NCBI RefSeq assembly: GCF_007830635.1
Contig: NZ_VLLA01000003.1
Location: 124,001-188,000, forward strand
DNA length: 64,000 bases
Direction of reading: 5' to 3'
Source of the DNA: Bradyrhizobium huanghuaihaiense
GTDB taxonomy: Bacteria > Pseudomonadota > Alphaproteobacteria > Rhizobiales > Xanthobacteraceae
Position 1 is the first letter of the stretch; each line of letters begins with the position of its first letter. The translations under genes were made by a program, and so were the position numbers. Below the pieces are notes generated by a model. It did no database searches, was not told where the DNA came from, and worked only from the letters and a program-made list of their open reading frames with translations. Positions 33,643 to 42,698 of this stretch are shown here, piece after piece.

Positions 33643-34881
33643 CTACTCCTCCGGCGCGTTCTCGATCGGGTCGAACCGGCTCGCATCGAGCCCAAGCAGA
33701 TTCCACGACTGCTGCATATGCGGCGGCAGCGGCGCGGTGGCGTCGATCACGCCGCCGCGCGGATGCGGAATGACGATGCGGCGCGCGAGCAGATGCAGGC
33801 GGTTTTGCAGGCCGCCCGGCAGTTGCCAGTTCTCGATGTTGAAATATTTGGGATCGCCGACGATGGGATGGCCGATATGCTCCATGTGGGCGCGCAGCTG
33901 GTGGGTGCGGCCGGTCACCGGCTTCAGCGACACCCAGGTCAACTTGTTGCCGGCAGTCTCCACCACCGCGTAGTACGTCACCGCGTGGCTGGCGCCCTCG
34001 TCGCCATGCTGGGCGATGCGCATGATGGTGTCGTCTTCGCTCTCCTCCTTCGCCAGGAAGGTCGAGATGCGGCCCTGCTTGGGCTTGGGCAGGCCCGGCA
34101 CCAGCGCCCAATAGACCTTTCGCGCCGACCGCGAACGAAATGCACCGGTCAGATGCGAGGCGGCAAAGCGCGTCTTGGCGATCAGCAAGCAGCCCGAGGT
34201 CTCGCGATCGATGCGGTGCACGAGGCGCGGCTTCTGGCCCTTGGCATCGCGCATCACCTCCAGCATCTGGTCGATGTGCCGCGTCATGCCCGAGCCGCCC
34301 TGCACGGCAAGGCCCGCCGGCTTGTTCAGGACGAGGACGTCGTCGTCCTCCCAGATCGTCATCTCCTTCAGCGCCTTGAGCGTCTTCTGCGCAGCCTCCG
34401 AGAGCTCGCCGACAACCTTCGGCGCGTCGAGCTTCAGCGGCGGAATGCGGACGCTCTGCCCTTCCTCCAGCCGGTCCTTGCTGTCGACGCGCTTGCCGTC
34501 GACGCGGAGCTCGCCTTTGCGGACGACGCGCTGGATGTGGGAGAACGACAGGCCGGGAAAGCGCGCCTCGAGGAAGCGGTCGACGCGCATGTTGTTCTCG
34601 TCGGCCGTGACGGTGACGGTCTGCACCTTGGTCGGCAGCAGCGCCTCGACCGGCTTCTCCGGCGCAGGCCTTTCCTGGGCGGCTTTGGACGGCCGCCGCT
34701 CGGCACGCTCGGGGCCACGCCGCTCGGCACGCTCTCCGGCAAAGCGCGGCGGCTTCCCGCCGGGCTTGCCGCCCGGACGCGGTCCGGCCTTCTTCGCGCT
34801 GCGCGCCTGATGTGGACGTGCGTCGTCGCGCTCGTCACGCGAACGGGGCTTCGGGTTCATTCTCTTGATGCGGCGGCTCAT
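33643..34881 (-). CDS. RluA-family ribosomal RNA pseudouridine synthase (RluC/D-like)
   Basis: A 412-residue protein. The catalytic Asp225 is in HRIDRETSG, with an S4 RNA-binding domain before it (about 95-150: MRVDRFLEARFPGLSFSHIQ). The first 85 or so residues are an extra low-complexity Arg/Lys/Gly/Pro tail, absent from E. coli RluC, which should bind RNA. It converts specific 23S uridines to pseudouridine. It is the third gene of a likely operon with DegP and RarA; the intergenic distance to RarA is 15 bases. Confidence 0.92.
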   Translation of the reverse strand: MSRRIKRMNPKPRSRDERDDARPHQARSAKKAGPRPGGKPGGKPPRFAGERAERRGPERAERRPSKAAQERPAPEKPVEALLPTKVQTVTVTADENNMRVDRFLEARFPGLSFSHIQRVVRKGELRVDGKRVDSKDRLEEGQSVRIPPLKLDAPKVVGELSEAAQKTLKALKEMTIWEDDDVLVLNKPAGLAVQGGSGMTRHIDQMLEVMRDAKGQKPRLVHRIDRETSGCLLIAKTRFAASHLTGAFRSRSARKVYWALVPGLPKPKQGRISTFLAKEESEDDTIMRIAQHGDEGASHAVTYYAVVETAGNKLTWVSLKPVTGRTHQLRAHMEHIGHPIVGDPKYFNIENWQLPGGLQNRLHLLARRIVIPHPRGGVIDATAPLPPHMQQSWNLLGLDASRFDPIENAPEE

Positions 34882-34896
34882 GGTTGCCTGCGTACC

Positions 34897-36270
34897 CTAA
34901 AAGCGGCCTTCCGTCACGGTGAAATGGCCGCCTCTAGCGCGAGCCGCCCGCTCCTTGCGCAGCTTGGCCCAGTAATCCAGCCGCTTCCTGATCTCGCGCT
35001 CGAAGCCGCGCTCGGGCGGGTCGTAGAAGGTCTGGCGGCCCAGGGCTTCCGGGAAATAGTCCTGCCCGGAGAAGGCGTCGGGGGCGTCGTGGTCGTATTC
35101 GTAAGCCGCGCCGTAGCCTTCCGACTTCATCAGCTTGGTCGGCGAGTTCAGGATGTGCTTGGGCGGCAGCAACGAACCGGCCTGCTTGGCGACCTGCATC
35201 GCGGTGCCGAAGGCGGTGTAGACCGCGTTCGATTTCGGCGCGGTGGCGAGATAGACCACGGCCTGCGCGATGGCGAGCTCACCCTCGGGATGGCCGAGGA
35301 AGTCGAAGGCATCCTTCGCCGCATTGGCGATGACGAGCGCCTGCGGATCGGCGAGCCCGATGTCCTCCACCGCCATGCGCACGACGCGGCGGGCCAGGAA
35401 CAGCGGGTCCTCGCCAGCGTCGAGCATGCGCGCGAGATAATACAGCGCGGCGTCGGGATCGGAGCCGCGGACCGATTTATGCAGCGCCGAGATCAGATTG
35501 TAGTGGCCGTCGGCCGACTTGTCGTAGATCGGCGCGCGGCGCTGCAGGATGTCCTGCAACTGCGCGGCGTTGAAAATCTCGTCCGCTCGCGCCGAGCGCC
35601 AGACCTCTTCGGCGAGCGTCAGCGACGCGCGGCCGTCACCATCGGCCATGCGCACCAGCACCGCGCGCGCTTCGGCGTCCAGCGGCAGCTTCTTGCCCTC
35701 GACCGCCTCGGCATGCGCGAACAGCTTTTCGATCGCGGCCGCGTCGAGCGAGCGGAACACCAGCACGCGCGCGCGAGAGAGCAACGCCGCGTTGAGCTCG
35801 AAAGATGGATTCTCCGTGGTGGCGCCGACCATCACCACCGTGCCATCCTCCATCACGGGCAGAAACGAGTCCTGCTGGGCGCGGTTGAAGCGATGTACCT
35901 CGTCGACGAACAGCAACGTGCCCTTGCCCATCTCGCGGCGGGCGCGCGCGGCATCGAACGCTTTCTTGAGGTCGGCCACGCCGGAGAACACCGCGGAGAT
36001 CTGCTCGAAATGCAGATCGGTGGCGTCCGCCAAGAGCCGCGCCACCGTGGTCTTGCCGGTGCCGGGCGGGCCCCAGAACACCAGCGAGCCCAGCGTGCGC
36101 GTCTCCAGCATGCGCGTCAGCGCGCCGTCGGGACCGAGAATGTGATCCTGGCCCACGACCTCCGACAGCGCGCGCGGACGCAAGCGATCCGGCAGCGGAT
36201 GCGGGGCCTCGTGATCGAGCCCCGCCGCGGCAAAGAGCGTTGGCGTCTCCTGTGGTCGCTTCGGACTCAT
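34897..36270 (-). CDS. rarA: Replication-associated recombination protein RarA (MgsA)
   Basis: A 457-residue AAA+ ATPase with Walker A GPPGTGKTT at 67-75, Walker B LLFVDEVHRF near 120, and sensor region VGATTENPSFELN. Next come the C-terminal helical domains with EDIGLADPQAL and the PPKHILNSPTKLMK stretch typical of RarA/WRNIP1. It acts at stalled replication forks. Its ATG overlaps the DegP-like stop by four bases (ATGA), so translation is coupled. Confidence 0.93.
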   Translation of the reverse strand: MSPKRPQETPTLFAAAGLDHEAPHPLPDRLRPRALSEVVGQDHILGPDGALTRMLETRTLGSLVFWGPPGTGKTTVARLLADATDLHFEQISAVFSGVADLKKAFDAARARREMGKGTLLFVDEVHRFNRAQQDSFLPVMEDGTVVMVGATTENPSFELNAALLSRARVLVFRSLDAAAIEKLFAHAEAVEGKKLPLDAEARAVLVRMADGDGRASLTLAEEVWRSARADEIFNAAQLQDILQRRAPIYDKSADGHYNLISALHKSVRGSDPDAALYYLARMLDAGEDPLFLARRVVRMAVEDIGLADPQALVIANAAKDAFDFLGHPEGELAIAQAVVYLATAPKSNAVYTAFGTAMQVAKQAGSLLPPKHILNSPTKLMKSEGYGAAYEYDHDAPDAFSGQDYFPEALGRQTFYDPPERGFEREIRKRLDYWAKLRKERAARARGGHFTVTEGRF

Positions 36271-37676
36271 CCGCCCAGCGTGACGTTGATCTGCTGACCG
36301 CCGCGCACCAGCGTGATGCGCCAGATCCGCGGCCGCTCGCCCGCGGCCTTCTCGAGATCGCCGGTCTTGCTGATCTTCTGACTGTTGACGGCGAGGATGA
36401 TGTCACCCTTCTGGAAGCCCACACTCGCCGCCGCGCTGTCGCCGCCGAGATCGGCGATCACGACGCCTTCTGTGTCGGCGTCCAGATGCAGCTCGTCGGC
36501 AACCGCCGGCGTGATGGTCGAGACCTTCGCGCCCTGGAACGGCGAACGCGCGGTAATGACGAGCTCGCTGCGCCCGGTGTCGGGCGCGGTCTCCAGCGCC
36601 ACCGTCAGCTTGACCGGCTTGCCGCCGCGTTGCACGTCGATCTGGGCGGTGCCGCCCAAAGGACGCGTGGCGAACCGATAGTCGAAGGCGTTGGGATCAT
36701 CCACGGCCTGACCGTCGATCCCGGTGATGAGATCGGAGGATTTCAGGCCGGCCTTGGCCGCGGGACCGTTCGACACCACGCTCGCGACCAGCGCGCCGGT
36801 CGGCGAGCGCAGGCCGAGGCTCTCCGCGATCTCCGGCGTCACCGCCTGCAATTTCGCACCGAGCCAGGGACGCTTCACCGCCTTGCCGCCGCTCTTGGCG
36901 GAGGCAACGACGACACGCACCATGTTGGCGGGAATCGCAAAGCCGATGCCCTGCGAGCCGCCGGAGCGCGAATAGATCGCGGTGTTGATGCCGGCGAGCT
37001 TGCCGCTCATGTCGACCAGCGCACCGCCGGAATTGCCAGGATTGATCGCCGCATCGGTCTGGATGAAGAACTGGTAGTCGGTGATGCCGACCTGCGTGCG
37101 CGCCAACGCCGAGATGATGCCGTGCGTCACCGTTTGGCCGACGCCGAAGGGATTACCGATCGCGAGCACGATGTCGCCGACCAGCAGCTCGTCGGAATTG
37201 GTGAAGTCCAGCGTCGGGAATTTCTCCTTGGTGTCCTTCAGGCGGAGCACGGCCAGATCAGTGCGCGAGTCTTTCAGCAGAATCTCGGCCTCGAACTCAC
37301 GCTTGTCCGACAGCGACACCCTGACCTGGTCCGCACCCTCGATGACATGGACGTTGGTGACGACGAGGCCGGAGGCATCGACGATCACACCGGAACCGAG
37401 CGAGCGCTGCATCTGCTCGGGCTGCTGGCCCGGCACGCCGAAGAAGCGGCGGAAGATCGGATCGTCCAGCAGCGGGTTGCGGTTCTGCACTACCTTCGCG
37501 GCATAGACGTTGACGACCGCCGGCTGCACCCGCTGCACAATCGGCGCATAGGACAGCCGCAGTTCGGCCGGCGACGACGGGACCCGACGGTCCTGCGCAG
37601 CAGTCGGATTGAAGTGAGCTGAAAACGCTATGCACAATGCAGTGACGATAGCGGCGGGACGGATCGATCGAAACAT
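36267..37676 (-). CDS. DegP/DegQ-family serine protease (Do-like)
   Basis: A 469-residue periplasmic HtrA protease. Signal peptide about 1-27; catalytic triad H110 (TNVHVI), D140 (SRTDLAV) and S216 (NPGNSGG); two PDZ domains, about 245-345 and 375-465. It degrades and chaperones damaged envelope proteins. The start at 37676 is chosen over the upstream open frame to 38138, which has no ribosome site and overlaps the porin region. It leads an operon with RarA and RluA-type genes. Confidence 0.93.
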   Translation of the reverse strand: MFRSIRPAAIVTALCIAFSAHFNPTAAQDRRVPSSPAELRLSYAPIVQRVQPAVVNVYAAKVVQNRNPLLDDPIFRRFFGVPGQQPEQMQRSLGSGVIVDASGLVVTNVHVIEGADQVRVSLSDKREFEAEILLKDSRTDLAVLRLKDTKEKFPTLDFTNSDELLVGDIVLAIGNPFGVGQTVTHGIISALARTQVGITDYQFFIQTDAAINPGNSGGALVDMSGKLAGINTAIYSRSGGSQGIGFAIPANMVRVVVASAKSGGKAVKRPWLGAKLQAVTPEIAESLGLRSPTGALVASVVSNGPAAKAGLKSSDLITGIDGQAVDDPNAFDYRFATRPLGGTAQIDVQRGGKPVKLTVALETAPDTGRSELVITARSPFQGAKVSTITPAVADELHLDADTEGVVIADLGGDSAAASVGFQKGDIILAVNSQKISKTGDLEKAAGERPRIWRITLVRGGQQINVTLGG

Positions 37677-37989
37677 TCCTACCTCTCGGAAAAGACGACG
37701 GAATATAGGCGCGTTCGTCCCCCAATAGAAGGGCGCCGGGCGGCAATATTCGGCCCCATCCCCGGTGTGTCCGGAATGCAAGTGGGCCGTGCGAATCGGT
37801 AATTTGCCCGGGCGGTGGATTGGCATGATGCGCGTCATCTTGCATGCTGATGGGAAGCGGATTCGGTTGCGACGAATTTGCATCAGTGGGAACCGCGCAA
37901 CCGGGCGCAGCGTCGCGGGGCAGTCATCGACCACACCTAGGCTCTCCGTTCGCGACTTGGGGAAGTTCGTCAAACGATGGAGGCGTAAC

Positions 37990-39609
37990 GTGAGCAGGAC
38001 AATGATTGCAGCCACGGCGATTGGTCTCGCCGGCGCGCTGGCGGCCTCGCAGGCCCAGGCCCAATCGGCCAGCAACAGTGAGCAGGAAATTGCGCTGCTG
38101 AAGCAGCAGCTGAAGCTCCTGGAGCAGAAGCTCGACAAGCTCCAGAGTCAGACCGCCGCGAACACGGCCGCCACGGCGAAGGCCAAGGCCGAGGCCAAAG
38201 CTGAAGCGCGATCGGAGGCGAAGGCGGTCGTCGCCAATGCCAACGCGGCAATCCCGCTCAAGGGACCGGCGCATCCGTCAGGCGTCGTGGTGACGATGCC
38301 GAACAACCGGCCGACCATCTGCACCGCCGACGAGGCCAACTGCGTTGCCATCACCGGCCGCGTGCATTGGGATGTCGGCGGCTACGATTACCGCCCCAAC
38401 ACCGCGGCCACCGTACCGCAGAAACTGGACAGCGGCGAGAACGTCCGCCGTGCGCGCATCGGTGTCACCGGCAAATTCCTCAACGACTGGAATTTTGCCC
38501 TGATCTACGATTTCGGCGGCTCGTCCGACGGCTTTGGCGGCACCGGCGCCGCCGGCGCGACCCCTGTCGGCTTCCTGCCCGGCGGCGGCACGTCCGGCAT
38601 TGAGAACGCGTATATCAGCTACACCGGGCTGAAGCCGTTCGGCGGCAAGATGGCGATCGAAGCCGGCATCATGGATATTGCCTGGACCTTGGATGAATCC
38701 ACGAGCTCCAACGATATCGCCTTCATGGAGCGAGCCTCGGTCGGCATCATCGCGCAAAATATCGCCGCCGGCGATTTCCGTTCTGCCGCGGGCGCCCGCT
38801 GGTACAACGACGTGTTCTACGCCGGCGCCTACGTGACCGGCCCGACCACGGGTGCCATTCACTCGGCCTCGAGCGTTTCACCTCCCGGTACCAGCGAGCA
38901 ATACGGCGCGACGGCCCGCGTTGCGGGCCAGGTCGTGAGCGGCAACGACTACTCGGTGCATCTCGGCGCCGACGCCGAGTGGCTGATCCAGCCACCGCGC
39001 AATCTGGTCGCGAACACGCAAACGCTCACGCTCAGCGATCGTCCCGAGCTGCGCATCGATCCCACGACGCTGATCTCGACCGCTGCGATTGCAAATGTGT
39101 CGGGCGCGCAGGTCTATGGCGTGGAAGCCGCGGCCACCTATGGACCGCTCTGGGTCCAGGGCGAATACTACTGGTTCAACATCGATCGCGGTGCGAACAC
39201 TGCCGTGCCGCCCATCGGCACGTCGAGCCTGAAATTCCAGGGCGGCTACGCTCAAGCGGCCTATGTCCTGACCGGCGAATCGCGCAAGTACAATCCGGGC
39301 AACGCGGCCTATGGCGGCGTCAAGCCGAACAATCCGTTCTCGATCAACGGCGGCGGCTGGGGTGCATGGGAGATCGCCGGTCGCTACTCGACTGTGGATC
39401 TGAACGATCAGCTGGCGACCGCTGCCGGAATCGCCGGCGGGCGGCAGACCGTCTACACGCTGGCGCTCAACTGGTACGTCAACGGCAACGTCCGCTTCAT
39501 GCTCGACTACCTGCACGGCACGGTGTCGAAGCAGGCCACGGCGGTGTCGGCGGTGGACACCGGCTCGAAGTTCGACGCGGTCGCGTTGCGCACGCAGTTT
39601 GCGTTCTGA
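37990..39609 (+). CDS. Outer-membrane porin (phosphate-selective porin O/P-like)
   Basis: A 539-residue outer-membrane protein with GTG start at 37990 (GGAGGCG nine bases upstream). Signal peptide about 1-25 (AQAQ). It is followed by an Ala/Lys/Glu-rich coiled-coil (about 28-80), which often trimerises or binds peptidoglycan, and then by a beta-barrel with alternating aromatic strands ending in a C-terminal Phe (RTQFAF). The barrel resembles OprO/OprP. An earlier ATG at 37765 gives an implausible N-terminus. Ion preference cannot be read. Confidence 0.85.
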   Translation: MSRTMIAATAIGLAGALAASQAQAQSASNSEQEIALLKQQLKLLEQKLDKLQSQTAANTAATAKAKAEAKAEARSEAKAVVANANAAIPLKGPAHPSGVVVTMPNNRPTICTADEANCVAITGRVHWDVGGYDYRPNTAATVPQKLDSGENVRRARIGVTGKFLNDWNFALIYDFGGSSDGFGGTGAAGATPVGFLPGGGTSGIENAYISYTGLKPFGGKMAIEAGIMDIAWTLDESTSSNDIAFMERASVGIIAQNIAAGDFRSAAGARWYNDVFYAGAYVTGPTTGAIHSASSVSPPGTSEQYGATARVAGQVVSGNDYSVHLGADAEWLIQPPRNLVANTQTLTLSDRPELRIDPTTLISTAAIANVSGAQVYGVEAAATYGPLWVQGEYYWFNIDRGANTAVPPIGTSSLKFQGGYAQAAYVLTGESRKYNPGNAAYGGVKPNNPFSINGGGWGAWEIAGRYSTVDLNDQLATAAGIAGGRQTVYTLALNWYVNGNVRFMLDYLHGTVSKQATAVSAVDTGSKFDAVALRTQFAF

Positions 39610-39612
39610 GCC

Positions 39613-39747
39613 CGTCGTCCCGGGGCGCGCGAATGCGCGAACCCGGGACCCATAGCCACAGGGAGTGGTTTGGCGAAGGCTCGGAGTTGCCGGCTCGCGC
39701 CACAACTTGCCTCTGTGGTTATGGGTCCCTGCTTTCGCAGGGACGAC
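39613..39747. repeat. Palindromic intergenic repeat (family D variant)
   Basis: cgtcgtcccggggcgcgcg ... gcagggacgac, with inner arms gggacccatagccac and gtggttatgggtccc. It lies between convergent porin and regulator genes. Confidence 0.85.
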
Positions 39748-39774
39748 ACCGAGAGCTGGGCGGCCTACCTCTCA

Positions 39775-40152
39775 CTACGCCGCCCGCTTCGGCTTCTTCA
39801 CCACCACCGGCGGCGGCGCGCAGGACAGCCGCTGCTGATGGCTCTCGCCCCAGGCCTTGAGGATGTCGATCACCGGCTTGAGGCTCTCGCCAAGCTCGGA
39901 GAGGCAATACTCCACGCGCGGCGGCACTTCGGCATAGACCTTGCGGATGACGAGCTTGTCCTCCTCCAGCGCGCGCAGCTGTTTCGTGAGCATGCGCTGG
40001 GTGATGCCGGGCATCCGGCGACGCAATTCGCCGAAGCGCTGGGTTCCGCTCTGCAGGTGGTAGAGGATCACGCCCTTCCACTTGCCGTCGATCAGATCCA
40101 GCGTCGCCTCGACCGAGCAGCCGGGACGACGGGCGAAATTGCGCCGTTTCAT
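39775..40152 (-). CDS. HxlR-family transcriptional regulator
   Basis: A 125-residue winged-helix regulator. It has the family motif CSVEATLDLIDGKWKGVILY near the start and RMPGITQRMLTKQLRALEED as the recognition helix region. Cys12 of CSVE is the residue that senses reactive aldehydes or quinones in family members such as HxlR/YodB. ATG at 40152 (MKRRNF) is the usual start; ATG at 40176 gives eight extra residues. Divergent from the MDR oxidoreductase at 40284, which is its probable target. Confidence 0.9.
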   Translation of the reverse strand: MKRRNFARRPGCSVEATLDLIDGKWKGVILYHLQSGTQRFGELRRRMPGITQRMLTKQLRALEEDKLVIRKVYAEVPPRVEYCLSELGESLKPVIDILKAWGESHQQRLSCAPPPVVVKKPKRAA

Positions 40153-40165
40153 GCGTGTTTTCCCA

Positions 40166-40187
40166 ATAGTATCCAAACAGGGACTAT
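40166..40187. promoter_or_regulatory. Candidate operator in the HxlR/MDR divergent promoter
   Basis: An imperfect dyad ATAGT-atccaaacaggg-ACTAT lies 14 bases upstream of the HxlR start, within the 131-base divergent intergenic region. Arms of five bases separated by 12 fit a winged-helix dimer site. Only one copy is seen. Confidence 0.4.
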
Positions 40188-40283
40188 ATCCCCGAATTTA
40201 CAGTACTTGCCAAATGGACGCCAGCGGGACAGTTAGCAGGCCAGGCGTACGCGACAAGCTGCGCCAACTGATGGAGACACGCC

Positions 40284-41297
40284 ATGAAGGCCGTCGGCTA
40301 CAAGAAGTCGCTTCCGATCGAGGACTCGAATTCACTGATCGATTTCGAGGCCGCAAAACCCGAGCCGAAGGGGCGCGACATCCGCGTCGCCGTGAAGGCG
40401 ATCTCGGCCAATCCGGTCGATTACAAGGTACGCAAGCGCGCCGCCCCGCCCGAGGGCGAGGTGAAGATCCTGGGCTATGACGCCGCCGGCGTGGTCGATG
40501 CCGTCGGCCCCGATGTCACGCTGTTCAAGCCGGGCGACGAAGTGTTTTATGCCGGCTCGATCCTGCGCCAGGGCACCAACGCCGAATTCCACTTGGTCGA
40601 CGAACGCATCGTCGGCAACAAGCCGAAGTCGCTCTCGTTCGCGCAGGCAGCAGCCCTTCCCCTCACCTCCATCACCGCCTGGGAATTGCTGTTCGATCGG
40701 CTCGGCGCGGTACCCGGCAAGAGCGTCGATCCGCGCACGCTGCTGATCACGGGCGGTGCCGGCGGCGTCGGCTCGATCCTGATCCAACTCGCGCGCCGCC
40801 TCACCGGACTCACGGTGCTCGCGACCGCGACGCGGCCGGAATCGCAGAAATGGTGCCTCGATCTCGGCGCACACGCGGTGATCGATCACGGCAAGCCGAT
40901 GAAGGAGCAGATCGAGAAATTGAAGCTGCCGCCGGTCGCGCTGGTGGCGAGCCTTACCTTCACCGATCAGCACTACAAGGCGATCGCCGAGTTCATGGCG
41001 CCGCAGGGACGGTTCGGCCTGATCGACGATCCCCCGGAGTTCACCATGAGCACGTTCAAGGGCAAGGCGATCTCGGTGCACTGGGAATCGATGTTCACGC
41101 GCTCCTCGTTCCAGACCCCTGACATGATCGCACAGCATCATCTGCTCAACGATGTCGCCGACCTCATCGACAAGGGCGTGCTACGCACCACGCTCGACCA
41201 GACCTTTGGCACGATCAATGCCGCCAACCTCAAGCGCGCGCATTCGCTGCTGGAGAGCGGCAAGTCGCGCGGCAAGATCGTGCTGGAGGGGTGGTAG
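40284..41297 (+). CDS. Zinc-independent MDR oxidoreductase (quinone oxidoreductase-like)
   Basis: A 337-residue medium-chain dehydrogenase/reductase. The N-terminal GroES-like domain has ISANPVDYKVRK and GYDAAGVV, and the Rossmann domain has GGAGGVGSILIQLAR near residue 155. The catalytic-zinc Cys and structural four-Cys loop of alcohol dehydrogenases are absent, so it belongs to the quinone/enone reductase side. NADPH-dependent reduction of reactive quinones or enals fits with a neighbouring thiol-sensing HxlR regulator. The ribosome site GGAGACACGCC precedes the ATG. Confidence 0.9.
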   Translation: MKAVGYKKSLPIEDSNSLIDFEAAKPEPKGRDIRVAVKAISANPVDYKVRKRAAPPEGEVKILGYDAAGVVDAVGPDVTLFKPGDEVFYAGSILRQGTNAEFHLVDERIVGNKPKSLSFAQAAALPLTSITAWELLFDRLGAVPGKSVDPRTLLITGGAGGVGSILIQLARRLTGLTVLATATRPESQKWCLDLGAHAVIDHGKPMKEQIEKLKLPPVALVASLTFTDQHYKAIAEFMAPQGRFGLIDDPPEFTMSTFKGKAISVHWESMFTRSSFQTPDMIAQHHLLNDVADLIDKGVLRTTLDQTFGTINAANLKRAHSLLESGKSRGKIVLEGW

Positions 41298-41306
41298 CTA
41301 AGACCT

Positions 41307-41403
41307 CGTAGGGTGGGCAAAGGCGCACTTGCGCCGTGCCCACCATCTCCTCGACACGCGCAATCAAGGTGGTGGGCACGCTTGCGCTTTGCCCACCCTA
41401 CGG
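41307..41403. repeat. Palindromic intergenic repeat (family C)
   Basis: cgtagggtgggcaaaggcgcac ... ggtgggcacgcttgcg, then ctttgcccaccctacgg. Same type as 16037 and 29127. Confidence 0.88.
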
Positions 41404-41413
41404 CACCGGCGCT

Positions 41414-41710
41414 CTAGGCTGGCACCACGCCCTCGACAAATATCAATCGCCGCTCCAGCGCAGCGGCGCGGATCTTCAACGCCTCGGCATATTCCGGCGA
41501 AGCGTACCATTCCTTCAGCCTTGTCATCGACGGGAATTCGACGACGACGATGGCCTTCGGCGGAAGGTTGCCTTCCGCCAGCTCGGCCTTGCCGCCACGG
41601 ACGAGATAGCGCCCGCCAAACTGCGCGATCGTCTTCGCGGCGAGCGCGCGATAGGCTTCAAATCCCTCGAGGTCGCGCATCTCGACTTCAGAAATCACAT
41701 AAGCGGTCAT
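41414..41710 (-). CDS. DUF1330 family protein
   Basis: A 98-residue dimeric alpha/beta-barrel protein with the DUF1330 pattern AYVISEVEMRDLEGFEAYRA, then GGRYLVRGGKAELAEG and VVEFPSMTRLKEWY. Function unknown. It starts ten bases after the SDR gene ends and lies on the same strand, so it is probably the second gene of that unit. Confidence 0.85.
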   Translation of the reverse strand: MTAYVISEVEMRDLEGFEAYRALAAKTIAQFGGRYLVRGGKAELAEGNLPPKAIVVVEFPSMTRLKEWYASPEYAEALKIRAAALERRLIFVEGVVPA

Positions 41711-41719
41711 AGGTGGCTC

Positions 41720-42508
41720 TTATGCGATCGTATTGACGATGCCACCTTCCGCCCGCAGCGCCGCGCCATTGGTCGCGGACGCTTCCTTCGAGGCGACGTA
41801 GACAACCATGTTCGCGATCTCTTCGACACTCGCAAAACGCTGGATCAGCGAGCTCGGGCGATGCTGCTTGACGAAATTGGCTGCCGCCTCGTCCACGGAC
41901 TGCCCGTTTTGCTTCGCGAGATCCTTCACGAAAGTCTCAACGCCCTCCGACATGGTCGGGCCCGGCAGCACCGAATTGACGGTGACGCCGGTGCCGCGGG
42001 TGAGCTGCGCGAGGCCGCGCGCGACCGACAGCTGGGCCGTCTTGCTCATGCCGTAGTGGATCATCTCGACGGGAATGTTGAGTCCGGACTCCGAGGAGAT
42101 GAAGACGATGCGGCCCCAGTTGCGCTTGAGCATGCCTTTCATGTAGGCCCGCGACAGCCGCACGCCGCTCATCACGTTGACCTCGAAGAAGCGGGTCCAG
42201 TCCTCGTCGGGGATGTCGAAAAAATCCTTCGGCTCGAAGATGCCGGCGTTGTTGATGAGGATGTCGACCTCCGGCAGAGCGGCCACAAGCGCCTTGCAGC
42301 CGGCAGCGGTGGAGACGTCGGCGGCGATGCCGCGGACCTTGGCGCCCGTCCCTTCCAGCTTGCGCACGGCCGCATCGACCTTGTCCTTGCCGCGCCCGTT
42401 GATCACGACGCTCGCGCCCGAGGCGGCAAGGCCTTTGGCGATGGCATGGCCGATGCCGGCGGTCGAGCCGGTCACGAGGGCGGTCTTTCCGGAAAGGTCG
42501 ATGTTCAT
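41720..42508 (-). CDS. SDR-family oxidoreductase
   Basis: A 262-residue classical short-chain dehydrogenase with TGSTAGIGHAIAKGLAASGA near the N-terminus, NNAG at about 92, a catalytic Tyr-x3-Lys in HYGMSK, and PGPTMSEG after it. NADP(H) preference is suggested by NGRGKDK after the second strand. Substrate unknown. It forms a unit with the DUF1330 gene and is divergent from a Bug receptor gene at 42699. Confidence 0.9.
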   Translation of the reverse strand: MNIDLSGKTALVTGSTAGIGHAIAKGLAASGASVVINGRGKDKVDAAVRKLEGTGAKVRGIAADVSTAAGCKALVAALPEVDILINNAGIFEPKDFFDIPDEDWTRFFEVNVMSGVRLSRAYMKGMLKRNWGRIVFISSESGLNIPVEMIHYGMSKTAQLSVARGLAQLTRGTGVTVNSVLPGPTMSEGVETFVKDLAKQNGQSVDEAAANFVKQHRPSSLIQRFASVEEIANMVVYVASKEASATNGAALRAEGGIVNTIA

Positions 42509-42698
42509 ATACTATCTCCATCAGATTGATGATCGGGATATCGGACGCCGCGGATCGGGCTGCAATCGGCGCTCACCAATCAGTGAGATGCCCGGCACCT
42601 TTCCTGCAACCCCGCGAACGCCGCGCACCGCCACTGGAACGATTGTTGCTTGTCTATCCGGGATTCTCTTACTCACACAGAAACGGAAGAATGACGCG

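Noticed and set aside
33538-36297. Plus-strand open frame of 919 residues
   Set aside because: Antisense shadow of the rluA-type and rarA genes; composition is Arg/His/Leu/Ala-rich and lacks any domain.
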